Shown here: positions 1 through 9,659 of the stretch, one piece after another
How the letters are laid out: the number at the start of each line of letters is the position of its first letter
Position numbering within the stretch: position 1 is the stretch's first letter
Assembly (NCBI GenBank): GCA_029990175.1
Contig: JARKIP010000042.1
Span: forward strand, 186,001-250,000
From: Petunia secreta
Taxonomy: Eukaryota; Streptophyta; Magnoliopsida; Solanales; Solanaceae
Length of the DNA: 64,000 nt
Direction of reading: 5' to 3'
Notes under the pieces: generated by a model
What the model was told of the DNA's origin: nothing
The model's input: the letters and a program-made list of their open reading frames with translations, nothing else
Databases searched by the model: none
Position numbers and translations under genes: made by a program

Positions 1-2055
1 ATTTAGAACTTAATTTGGCAAGTTGATGGTGCTAGCTCCTTTTCTTCTGTCTCCTTTAACAAATGAAGAGGGAATGGCAAAAGTGCTACTCATGGGGAAA
101 TTAGTTTGGAATTCTTCCTTTGCTTTCAAAATTCTGAAATAGAATATTTCAGAAGGCAAGAAATTTAACTAATTTTCCTAAATTTTTTGGCCCTCGAATG
201 CAGTTGTGCTGCTCCAGAAGTTTGTGGCAGTTAGTTTTCGATCACTTGATTAGCTATTCGGGCATGCGATGACTTTTTTTTTATGTACTGATCAATTAGT
301 ACGTTGCGCATAAGTTCTATATTTTTCTATTTGTAGTCCACAAAAATATGATACCAATTACTACTATATCGTCACCCATTGCAGACTCATAAGCCAAAAC
401 AAAGCAACCAACGGAACAACGGAATCTGACCTTTCAATCAACAACTTTAGGCAGTAGTGCAGAGTATTGGTGAATTCATGCCATTCGTTTCCGACGCTGA
501 TTGGCAGTATTTCAATCAGCATTTTGTTCACTAAAAGATGTGATTGACTAGAAGATTTCAATTATACTACGAATTTTCATCATATGTTGATTATCTTTGA
601 ATTTTGGTTTTATTTACTATCTGGTAGTGTGTTTCTTCACTTATTCTTATTTTTAATTTATCTTTCTAATCTTTTGTTTAGTTCTTTTATTCATGGTTCA
701 TTGTGATTGCTGAAGTATTAAAGGTTATGTGCGTTATGTAGACAACGAAGGCGAAGCATAGGAATGTTGCTTTTCCTGCCAATTAATGTAATGTTGAAAG
801 TTCAAAGAAAGTCAGGATTGTGGTACACATATACTACGTATTAACCATGAGTACGCGATGCTTTGATGAATAATGCTGGTGTATCAACGTATTTATGACA
901 CGCACCAATGACAATTTAGGAAAAAATAAAATATTTAATATAATGTTCTAATGAAAAAGTCAAGAGAAAATTGTGATTCTCATAAAACGTAGGAAGTAAC
1001 AAAGAGCCTTAAAAAATTTGGATGTTATAAAAACGAATAGCTACTTGCGCTTGAACACCCAGTAACTTGAAGAGTATAATGTCCTAATGAAAAGTGCCAA
1101 CTTGACCTTATTGTGTGGCGGTAGTGATATTAAAATTGTTGAGCAAATTTTAACTGTCAAATATGTCAGCAGCTCCCAAAATTGAGACAAAATGTGTTGA
1201 ATGTCTGATAAATTGTCATTTCCCAAAAACTAAATATTATCCTCTAATTTAGGAGTATGATATTTGTCCTCTAATTTCACTAACTTTTTGTTCTTGGTAT
1301 ACATTGCACAAATCATTGAAGCAAGATCATTTTTGAGATTTTGTTGAAACTATTACATTTAAAAAGTTTAAACAAGCAAGACCACAATTTAACTGATGTA
1401 ATTAGCATTATTTAATATTATCCGTGTATTGCGTGGGCACTATACTAGCAGTATTAACAACATAATAGTCAATCATAAAATAAATTTAACATGGTGAGAA
1501 AAAAGTGATACCAATTTGGTCGATTGTCTACAGCTACGTTTCTTTATCCATAACTTTCCATCTTCACCATATATGAAAATAAATAATTTCCTTTCACCTC
1601 TTTAATTTTCTCCGGCAAATGTTCTGTAACACAGCGCACATTACATATTCTAATATTATGCCTCTTAATTTGTGATGATTAGCATGGGCCAAACGTGCAA
1701 CGCACATTTTCTGAAACTAATGTAAGTTACATGTGACGGACGAAGATTCTAGGTCATTAACAGCATTCACTAACCCAATATGTTCACAGCTCACAGCTGT
1801 ATCTATTTTCAAAGCTTATAGATTCACATGCATTTTGAACCGTCTTTATGGCAAGGGTCAATAATAAATGGTGTTATCTGTATTTACCATCTCATCTTAA
1901 ATTTAAGGTGTTAAGAAATGTACTTATTTTATATATTTAATTTTCTTCAACATTTCCTCGGCTGGAATCTTTTTTATGAGCTAATTGTGAATTCTTTTTG
2001 TTATAATAGGTGTAGGACGGTGAGACACGAACCTAGGACATCTACCTATATTGAT
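1..2055. other. AT-rich intergenic DNA, no gene seen
   Basis: No coding region, RNA gene or convincing repeat was recognised. Only short ORFs of 60-75 codons occur, with no family resemblance and no consistent codon use. The base composition and scattered homopolymers look like decayed intergenic plant DNA. Confidence 0.6.
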
Positions 2056-2412
2056 CAGGGGCAAAACTACCTTAGGGGTAAGGGGATCACGGGACACTGC
2101 TTCATCGAAATTTTTTACCACGTGTATATATACGTAAATGAATAAACTACAATATATTGCTACAAAAATGAAGTGTGACACTTCTTGAACTAAAAGGTCT
2201 TAGTGAGGATCGATCCTTAGTGTAAAACCACTTTTGCTAGGTGCAATGTTTTACAAAATTAACAGTAAAATGTCCAAGTATAAAATAAGAGCACTATGGT
2301 TAAACTAAAATCCTTGACTTTGAAAGTTAATTGGGATCTTAAAAGAATTTCTAGATCTGTTGTCTCTATATGAAAGTGACACCGCTGACAAAAAATTCTG
2401 CGTACACCACTG
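2056..2412. mobile_element. hAT-like MITE with perfect 8-bp target duplication
   Basis: A 357-bp segment begins CAGGGGCAAAACTA and ends with a sequence whose reverse complement begins CAGTGGTGTACGCAG, so its termini are imperfect inverted repeats of the CAG-GG type seen in hAT elements. It is flanked by identical 8-bp copies of ATATTGAT (2048-2055 and 2413-2420); 8 bp is the usual hAT duplication length. There is no transposase ORF inside, so it would be non-autonomous. The border sequence also resembles repeats I associate with solanaceous genomes, but that part is from memory. Confidence 0.75.
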
Positions 2413-2420
2413 ATATTGAT

Positions 2421-3660
2421 ATCATATTGAATTGTGTGATCGTATCATTATTTAAAAGTTTAAGCATAGACGGCACATATATATTTTTAAATATATCTTC
2501 AACAACTAATTGCACTATGCAAGCTCGTGAAATTCTCTAGTTTTTCTTTTGTCTTATTGGACACAAATCACACCCACCGATTGCTTTTAAAGAAACCTTC
2601 ATTTTAGAATACCCTTTGCGTCTAATATTTTTATACATGCATCCGCTACCCTTATAGTGGTATTGCTGTGTAAGGGGTCAAAATAAATTTATCACAACGA
2701 TAGATTATAATAGCTAGGTCTTTCCCAAAGTTTAGATGCATAGTTAGAAGTTAAGAACAATTTGAGAGGTGAGAGGGGGGAGCACTCTATATTACAGAGT
2801 AAGTTACAGAACCAATTAACTCCACTAGACCATCCTCTAAATACATGAATAGATACTTACAATATGGCTGCTTCTTTTTTTTCTCATGCAAGCAACATCA
2901 TTATAGTCAGTTAGTTGGTCCAAATTTTGAACAAAAATATATTGACAAAAGGAGACAACAATGGGAAGAAGGATCCCCCAAAGCCGACAATTTGGTCCAA
3001 CCAAATATAGCTCTAACTGCCTAATGCCCTAAACACCTAAAGAAACCGTGTTGGTTCCGGCAGGCAGGGACTTCGGAAGCACTTCTTACTGTCTGCACTT
3101 AAAACTCCTAGCTAGCTAGGCTCTTTCTCAACTTTTTTTTATTTAACGACTATGTCAATAACTAAAAAAGTATTTATTTTCATTTTTTTTAACTACACTT
3201 ATAAGGCAGCATTTTATGATGGCGTCTTTTTTAGCATATACCACTCATGAGCTTCTGGTCATGCATTCAAATCTCTAAAAGAATTTTTAGAAAAGCAGCT
3301 GAATTTGGATTATATATAACTCGTCACACAAAAACAACTATTACTTTAGTTCGAAAAAGTATTTGTATAAAAGTTTCTTAGGTTAGAAATTTTGTTTCGT
3401 TAGCAGAACCTTAAATTTGTCACAATTATTGGAAAGGGCCTTTATTCAAATTTTTGATGGCCGGCATTGTAAATGTTTTATTAAAACTAAAACCTTTGAA
3501 TCTGAATATATATTTCAATATTAAAATGTGTATTAAGATCTAAATGTCTGAATCTAAATGCACATAAGACTAGTCAGATGTTGTATTAAAATCTTGATAC
3601 TGCATGACTAATTAAGATTGTTGTTTCACCAAAATTTGAATAAAATAATTTAAATATTTT
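2421..3660. other. Intergenic DNA, nothing recognised
   Basis: AT-rich sequence without a supportable gene. Oligo-T runs and short direct repeats occur, but no terminal repeats or target duplications could be defined. Confidence 0.5.
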
Positions 3661-4480
3661 ATTTACAAATATTAAGTTGTAAGGTAATTGTTGGTGGTGA
3701 AGGTATTAGGCGGTGGTAGTTATTGTACGGTATTATGAGTGGTTGTGATAATGGTTGCATAATGACGTTATTGATGGTGATTTTGATGAGATAGGTTGTT
3801 GATTGTAGTGGTTAGCCAGGGGTGAAAAGTGGTGCTGGTCGATGGTGATTGGCAATGGTTACGGTGCTTTGATAGTAGAAGCAGTTGCGATAGTGGAGGT
3901 AGTTGGCAATAATGATTGGTGGGGTGGTGTTGATGGTTGATTTTACTGGCTAGTAATGGTAGTGATAGCGATGACAATTATTATAATCATTATGATGGAG
4001 GTAGCTGGTGTTGTACTGATAGGAAAGTAGTGGATAGTTGGCTATGCCGGTGGTGGTAGTTGGGACAGGTGGTGGTAGTAGTAGCAGCGACAATAATGGT
4101 GATAATTGTAATGGTGGAGATGGATGAATTGATACTGATATGCAGCTAATGGGTGGTTGGCTATCGTGGTGGTAGTTGGAGAAGATAGTGGTAATATTTT
4201 GACGGTTGACGATAGTACAAATTGATGATGGTTTATGCTGCTGGTGGTGGATGTTAGTAGTGGTGGTGTTGGTCTTGTTAGTGACAATGGTGGCGGATGT
4301 GTCAGCGGTAGAGAGGTGATGGTTGGTGCTAGCAGTTGGTGGTTGAGAAGGGGGAGGATATGTTAGGTTGAAAATTTTGATAATTAAGTTGTAATGATAG
4401 AGGTGGTTCATATGTAGTGATTAGTGGTGGTGGTTGGTTTCGGTTTTGTTGATGGTGGAGGCTGGTTGTGGTTGTCTTAA
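3660..4480. repeat. G/T-rich degenerate GGT-type low-complexity tract
   Basis: About 800 bp in which the plus strand is strongly G and T rich and poor in C, built from degenerate GTGGTGGTAG-like blocks. Its complement gives overlapping open frames rich in His, Thr, Asn, Ser and Pro in more than one frame, as expected of decayed trinucleotide sequence rather than a gene. It ends just before the 5' LTR of the copia element. Confidence 0.8.
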
Positions 4481-4499
4481 AATTTTTTGAATAAACTAT

Positions 4500-5272
4500 T
4501 GTTGACTCATGAGTTTGATGATTGATAAACCTAAGGAATGTAAGTTCAAAATAAGTCTGATAAGCGCAACTGATGAGATGTCAAGGAGAAACAATGAGCA
4601 CTTGGATAGATAGTTGCAACGAATCTGAGTTCTATTTATGGAATGAGCTCAATTACTTGGTGATTTGTACAAATAAAGATGCTGGATCAAATGATGATTC
4701 TTTTGTTCACACGGTAGAGGAGGGAAACTAAGAGAAACCCTATCATCGAAGGTATAAAAAGGAAAAAGAAGAGTCCAAGTGATTCATTCAGTCAACTAGA
4801 GAAAAGGAGGCAAAGCATATTCTGCAGATCTTTAGCATTGCACTAGTTTACTGAGAGTGAAGACACTAAAGCTAATTGTTTCAGTTAGTTGTTTTGCTCT
4901 AAAGTATTTGAATTGTAAACCTAATTCTGCTTGTTGAAGCGTTTTGTTGGGATCTTTTGTAAAATTTTAAGTTGTATGTTCATTCAAACTAGAGTTTAGT
5001 TTGAGTCAATTTAGGGAGTTTTAGTCCTAGGTTATTGATTGTAACCTGAATTTTCTTGTGTGTGAGTAAAGTTCTTCAAATCTCAAATATGAGTCGTGGT
5101 TTTTTGCTCCGTTGAGCAAGGAGATTTTTCCACGTAAATATCTTGTGTCTTGATTTTATTGTTCCTGTTTCGTTGAGCCTGGTTCCTATCTTTGTTAAAT
5201 CGAAAATCAGTCAGTGTCACTATTCACCCCTTCCCCCCGCCCCCCCCCCCTCTAGATGCACCAAATATAAAA
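4500..5272 (+). repeat. Copia 5' LTR
   Basis: The 773-bp LTR starts TGTTGACTCATGAG and ends just before the primer binding site. Its partner is the interrupted 3' LTR at about 35030-37083. A C-rich run at about 5236-5250 marks its end region. The 3' end is AA rather than CA, a likely mutation, since the partner ends ACA. Confidence 0.9.
4753..4760 (+). promoter_or_regulatory. TATA box of copia 5' LTR
   Basis: GGTATAAAAAGG lies about 250 bp into the LTR. The matching site in the 3' LTR reads GGCATAAAAAGG, so one copy has lost the consensus T. Confidence 0.6.
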
Positions 5273-5274
5273 AG

Positions 5275-5286
5275 TGGTATCAGAGC
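5275..5286 (+). other. Primer binding site, initiator-Met tRNA type
   Basis: TGGTATCAGAGC two bases after the LTR is the standard plant copia PBS, complementary to the 3' end of initiator methionine tRNA. Confidence 0.9.
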
Positions 5287-5311
5287 AGGTCTTCATTCAT
5301 AAATATTAATA

Positions 5312-6270
5312 TCTTTGAATTTCTGAGGGACAATCCATTGTTAGACCTCCCCAATTCAGTTGTCAGTACTATGAAAGGTGGAAGCCAAGGATGAAGAACT
5401 TTCTACTAGCTGAAGATTATCAATTGTGGCAGATTACCCCTTAGAGACCTCTCGTGGCCACTACCACTACTAGAGAAGGAGATGCACGTGTAACTGTTCC
5501 CAAGGACCCTAACACATATGGAGAAGCTGATTTTTTGCGAAATTAAAAAGAATGCAAAGACCAAGAGAATTCTCTGCTGTGGACTTGGACCAGATGAATA
5601 TAATAAAATCTCAGCTTGCTCTGAAGCCAAGGAAATTTGGAACGCTCTATTGGTTGCTCATGAAGGAACCAACCAGGTGAAAAAGTCCAGAATTGAGTTG
5701 TTGATACATAAGTTTGAATTGTTCTCCATGGGAGAAAAGGAAGCTGTTCAGGATATGTTTACCAGGCTTACAATCATCACCAGTATTAAAGTCATTGGGA
5801 AAGAAGTTCTCTGAAGAAAACATGGTGACCAAGGTTCTTCAATTTCTACCAGATTCATGGGATTCTAAAGTTACAGCAATCATGGAATCAAAGAAACTGC
5901 ACAAGTTATCTTTTGATGAACTGGTAGGAAGCCTGAAAATTGGGATCTCAGGAAACAATATCACATAAAAGTTGAAATAAGTAGGATAAAGGCATTGCAT
6001 TGAAAGCTACATAGGAATCTAATGATATGAACGAAGAAGAGTTAGCCTTATTTAAGAAGTTTAGGAAGAAGCTGAATATCTCAAATCCTAAAGCTAAGGG
6101 TGGCTCTTCCGGGAAGAATAACATCATTGACAACCCGAACTACAATGGTTATTTCAAATGCAAGAAAATGGATCATACTGTCAAGGATCGCCCACAATGG
6201 GTGACAGAGTGGAAAAAGAATAAGGGACAAAAGAGGAATCGGCGCTTTGCCAACATTCATGCTCAGTAAA
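5312..6270 (+). pseudogene. Copia gag, first module (UBN2-type), broken
   Basis: Pieces in shifting frames resemble the plant copia capsid domain (UBN2/gag-polypeptide family). They include MKNFLLAEDYQLW near 5390, the stretch AKEIWNALLVAHEG near 5620, and a basic segment ending in a decayed zinc knuckle (FKCKKMDHTVKDRP, about 6150-6200) where cysteines expected in a CX2CX4HX4C motif are missing. Frames change around 5545, 5810 and 5970, with in-frame stops. The protein would form the virus-like particle of the element. It lies directly after the PBS and leader, as expected. A second, different gag start follows at 6371, so this module may be from a different copia lineage than the rest. Confidence 0.75.
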
Positions 6271-6370
6271 GAAAACAAAAACATGTTTTCTATGCATCAT
6301 AGGGGACACCAGTAATGAAGAGGAAGAGGATGAACGGAAGAGGATGAACCAGTCGAGGATAAAACTATGG

Positions 6371-7503
6371 ATAGGATTCTAAGAGGTAGGTGCATAGATG
6401 TTCCTCTTTTGTTCATAGGAGATCACTTCAAATGGTGGGAAAAAAATATGAAACAGTTTATTCAAGCACAAGACTATGCTCTATGTTTGGTGATTAAGAA
6501 TGGACCTTTTGTTCCTCACAAGGTTGATGAAAAGGGAAATAAGGTAACCATAAAAAAAATGAGAAACTGACTAACACCAATTGCAAACAGTTGCAGAAAA
6601 ATACCAAAGCAAAAGTGGTTGTTACTTATGGTCTGGGTACCAAAGTTTATCTATTGGTGGATGACTGCTCCACTGCAAAGGAGATTTGGGGGCAGCTGAA
6701 ATCTTGTGCCAAGATCAAACAGCTCTCATGGCCATAAGTGATGGAGAGCAAGATGATGATTCTTCGAGGTAAGTCTTCCTGTCATAAAAAAAAATATCCA
6801 TTCATATTCTCAGAGGAAATTAGCTATCTTGATGCTTGCTCTAATTGAAGAATTTAAAAATTTAAGTGCAGAAAAACTAGAACTGCTTTCAGTAGTTTTA
6901 GATTTAACTGATTGCAAAAACCTTGAGAGATACAAAGAAAATCTTGAGAAGTAAAAGATGGCTCTTGAGGAAAAGGTTTTGAAAATTGAAAACATAAATG
7001 ATGCACTTAAATTAGAAATTTCAAAGATCAAAGAAGCATCAGGAAAATTACCAATTTGTGAAACTCAGCTAAAACTTGAAGAAAAGCTCAAAAAGGCTAA
7101 TGTAGCTTTTCTATCCTTAACGGCGAATAATAGAGAGCTTCAAGAAAAAAGTGAAAAGGATGAGTTTGAGCTAACAACGTTTAAAAAATGAAACAGTTCC
7201 TCTTCGGCTATGAATTTGATGATGAACCAACATAATAGAACTAGAATTGGTATGGGAAACAAGAACCCACTACCTGCCTGGAATCCCAAAAGCAAGTACA
7301 TGGGATTTCCAGAAAATATGTTGTACACCCACTGTGGTAAAACTGGTCACTACAAGTCTATGTGTCCAGTCCTTAAGCAAGTAGTAGAGAAAAAGAAGAA
7401 GTTTGTTTTCCCAAATTGGGTTAATCACGATTTAATTTATTCTTTTTACAATAGAAAGGGACCCAAGCTAGTCTGGGTTGAGTTGTTTTTCAGGGTGGAG
7501 TGA
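6371..7503 (+). pseudogene. Copia gag, second module with coiled coil and zinc knuckle, broken
   Basis: A second capsid-like start (FKWWEKNMKQFIQAQDYAL, about 6430-6480) is followed by a decayed capsid stretch to about 6740. Next comes a Lys/Glu-rich coiled-coil region (6830-7190) and a nucleocapsid zinc knuckle at 7324-7365 reading YTHCGKTGHYKSMC. In that knuckle the first cysteine of CX2CX4HX4C is replaced by tyrosine. Stops at 6568 and 6955 and a frame change near 7190 make it non-functional. The coiled coil and knuckle fit the gag C-terminus seen in plant copia elements, so this module is probably the native one upstream of pol. Confidence 0.75.
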
Positions 7504-8718
7504 GTGGGAACAACCAAAGCTAGATACTTGATAGTAGTTGCTCCAGGCACATGACTGGTGATAGAAAAAAATTTCTTTCACTCGCAATATTCCAAGGAGG
7601 CAATGTAGCCTTCAGTGGTGGAAAGAAAGGTGAGATAGTTGGTATTGGGAAAATATGTAAGTCCCTTACACATGCTAGTGATAGTATTTAAATTTTGGAT
7701 GGTCTAAGACACAATTTATTGAGTGTGTCTCAGCTATGTGATAAAGGGAATGAGTTAACATTTACCTCTGTTGGATGTCTTGTGAAAAAATTGCAGTCAG
7801 GTGAGATAGTTATTCAAGGAAAAAGAGCCAACAATATCTATAAGGCTACTCTGGTCTTTCTACCTAAAAACAATCTGACTTGTCTAAATATTTTTGAAAA
7901 TGACCCACTCTTGTGGTACAAAAGACTGGGTCATGTCAGTTTGTCTCAGTTAAACAAGTTGGAAGTTAGGGAACTTGTGCTAGGTTTACCTAAGAACAAA
8001 CTTGAGAACAACAAGGTGTGTGATGCTTGTGTCAGGGGGAAGCATATCAGATCTTCCCTTAAGTCAAAGAAAGTTTTCAGTACCTCTAGACCCTTGGAAC
8101 TGCTTCACATGGATCTGTGTGGACCAATGAGGGTCAGAAGTAGAAGTGGGAAGAGGTTTGTACTAGTTACGATAGATGATTTCTCAAGGTTTACCTGGAC
8201 CTTGTTCTTAGTATCCAAGGATGAAGCCTATGATCAATTTCATGCTCATATTAACATGATGCGCGAAAGCTAGGTGTCCATCTTGCATCTAAAGGGTTTG
8301 ATCATAAAACTGAATTTAAAAATGCTAAATTTACTGAACATTGCAGAAAACATGGGGTTGGCCACAATTACTCTGCACCAAGAACACCATAGCAAATCGA
8401 TATAGTAGAAAGGAAGAACCGGTTCTTAGAGGACATGGCTAGAACCGTGCTGATCTCCAATGGCCTACCTAAAAGCTTCTGGGGTGAAGCTGTAAATACT
8501 GCTTTCTATCTGTTGAATAGATGTTCCAACAGACCCATTCTTGAGAAAACTCCCTATGAGTTATTGAAAGGTAGGAAGCCAAATATTGAACACCTAAGAG
8601 CTTTCAGTTGTAAGTCCTTTATGCACAACACTGGTAAAGAAGCTCTGGATAAGTTTGACCCTCGTAGTGAAGATGGAAGTTTCTTAGGTTACTCTTCTCA
8701 TAGTAAAGCTTATAAAGT
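7504..8718 (+). pseudogene. Copia pol, protease and integrase part, interrupted by LINE
   Basis: Protease: the D-S-G active site is seen as LDSSCSRHMTG at 7527-7559, Gly changed to Ser. A stop at 7689-7691 precedes the GAG-pre-integrase region. Integrase zinc domain: WYKRLGH...CDACVRGKH, with the first histidine (usually WH) changed to Tyr, followed by HMDLCGP and TIDDFSRFTW carrying the two catalytic Asp. A frameshift and stop near 8273 follow. The catalytic Glu lies in VERKNR near 8406, then GLPKSFWGEAVNTA and SFLGYSSHSKAYK. Reading resumes exactly after the LINE insertion at 12730. The enzyme would cut the polyprotein and integrate cDNA, but lesions in every domain rule out activity. Confidence 0.88.
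8704..8718 (+). repeat. Left target duplication of the LINE
   Basis: TAAAGCTTATAAAGT here and TAAAGATTATAAAGT at 12715-12729 are 15-bp copies with one mismatch flanking the LINE. Removing one copy plus the LINE restores the copia integrase frame. Confidence 0.9.
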
Positions 8719-8850
8719 AACAACAATAACAACAACATACCCAGTGTAATCCCACAAGTGGGGTCTGGGGAGGGTGAGATGTACGCAGACCTTACCCCCG
8801 TCAGGGTGGAGAGGCTATTTCCGAAAGACCCTTGGCTCAAGAAAAAATAA
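8719..8850 (-). repeat. LINE 3' end shared with TS SINE, with (GTT)n tail
   Basis: Reading plus, AACAACAATAACAACAAC is followed by the conserved block with CCACAAGTGGGGTCTGGGGA and GTACGCAGACCTTACCCC. On the minus strand this is the RTE/TS-SINE 3' end and tail used for target-primed reverse transcription. Confidence 0.85.
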
Positions 8851-9332
8851 TCTGTAAAATACTTCAAAAAATAATATAAAACCACCCATGATGAACAAAA
8901 TATTGTCAATGAAACTACTGGTAACTAAGGTAAACAGGCAACAGAAAAGTAGTAAAGGCATAGAAGTCGATAAACAAAGTGTATAAAAATAATACAAATG
9001 TAGACAACTCACCATACTACAACCTAACCATCTACCTTTATCATCGGCCTCCACGCTAACCTATCAACGGTCATGTCCTCGGTGATCTAGAGGTAGGCCA
9101 TATCTTGATGAATCACGTCACCCTAATTCTTTGTTGGTCTACATCTACCTCTTCGTAGACCCAACACTGCCAACCTCTCGCACCTTCTCACCGGAGCATC
9201 TGTGCTCCTTCTCCTCACATGGCTGACCCATCGCAACCTCGCTTCTCGCGTCTTGTCTGCCACTGGCCGTTCTGACCATGTCACGAATGTTCTCATTTCT
9301 AATCTTATCCATCCTCGCATAGCCACACATCC

Positions 9333-9655
9333 TTGTTTAGGTTCTCGAGATTCTCAATCGTTATTGCCCAACCCTTTCTTTCCTTGAAGTCAGTCTGGAG
9401 CGGGAGCTACTTCTACAGCAAATTCAGACTAAACTCGATCACTTGGCAGGGGGGTTTAGGGTCTTGCTCCACGTATTGCTTGACGTAAAAGAGATAGTGG
9501 ATTTCTTTCTGTCTTTTGTTAAATCGCTTGATACAGAATTTGATCCCACCACATCATTAAACTTGGTGGCTGCTCGCTCTTTGATCAGTGATTCACCGGC
9601 CACTAGTTCGATGAAGAATCTCTCCAAAATCTTCTCTTTGATCAGTGATTCACCG
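9333..9655 (+). other. Foreign segment inside the LINE with an open plus-strand frame
   Basis: LINE homology stops at CCACACATCC (about 9332) and resumes at about 9656 with the codons for RMSV. The intervening 320 bp do not fit the LINE. On the plus strand one frame is open from about 9341 to 9703, over 115 codons, without a plausible ATG at its start. It contains a Leu/Gln-rich stretch (LERELLLQQIQTKLDHLAGG) and no domain I recognise. A 26-bp sequence is directly repeated inside it (9577-9602 and 9634-9659). It could be a captured host exon, another element's fragment, or template-switched RNA. Confidence 0.55.
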
Positions 9656-9659
9656 GCCA
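9577..9659. repeat. 26-bp direct repeat, 57-bp period
   Basis: The sequence starting CTCTTTGATCAGTGATTCAC occurs identically at 9577-9602 and 9634-9659. The second copy runs into the right border of the foreign segment, which suggests it formed together with the insertion. Confidence 0.8.

Noticed and set aside
3768..4411. His/Thr/Asn/Ser-rich ORFs of 69-153 codons on the minus strand
   Set aside because: They overlap in different frames and simply translate the GGT-type low-complexity DNA; no domain and no start context.
9577..9659. The 26-bp repeat pair as a CRISPR array or attachment site
   Set aside because: Only two copies, in a plant LINE context; nothing bacterial is present.
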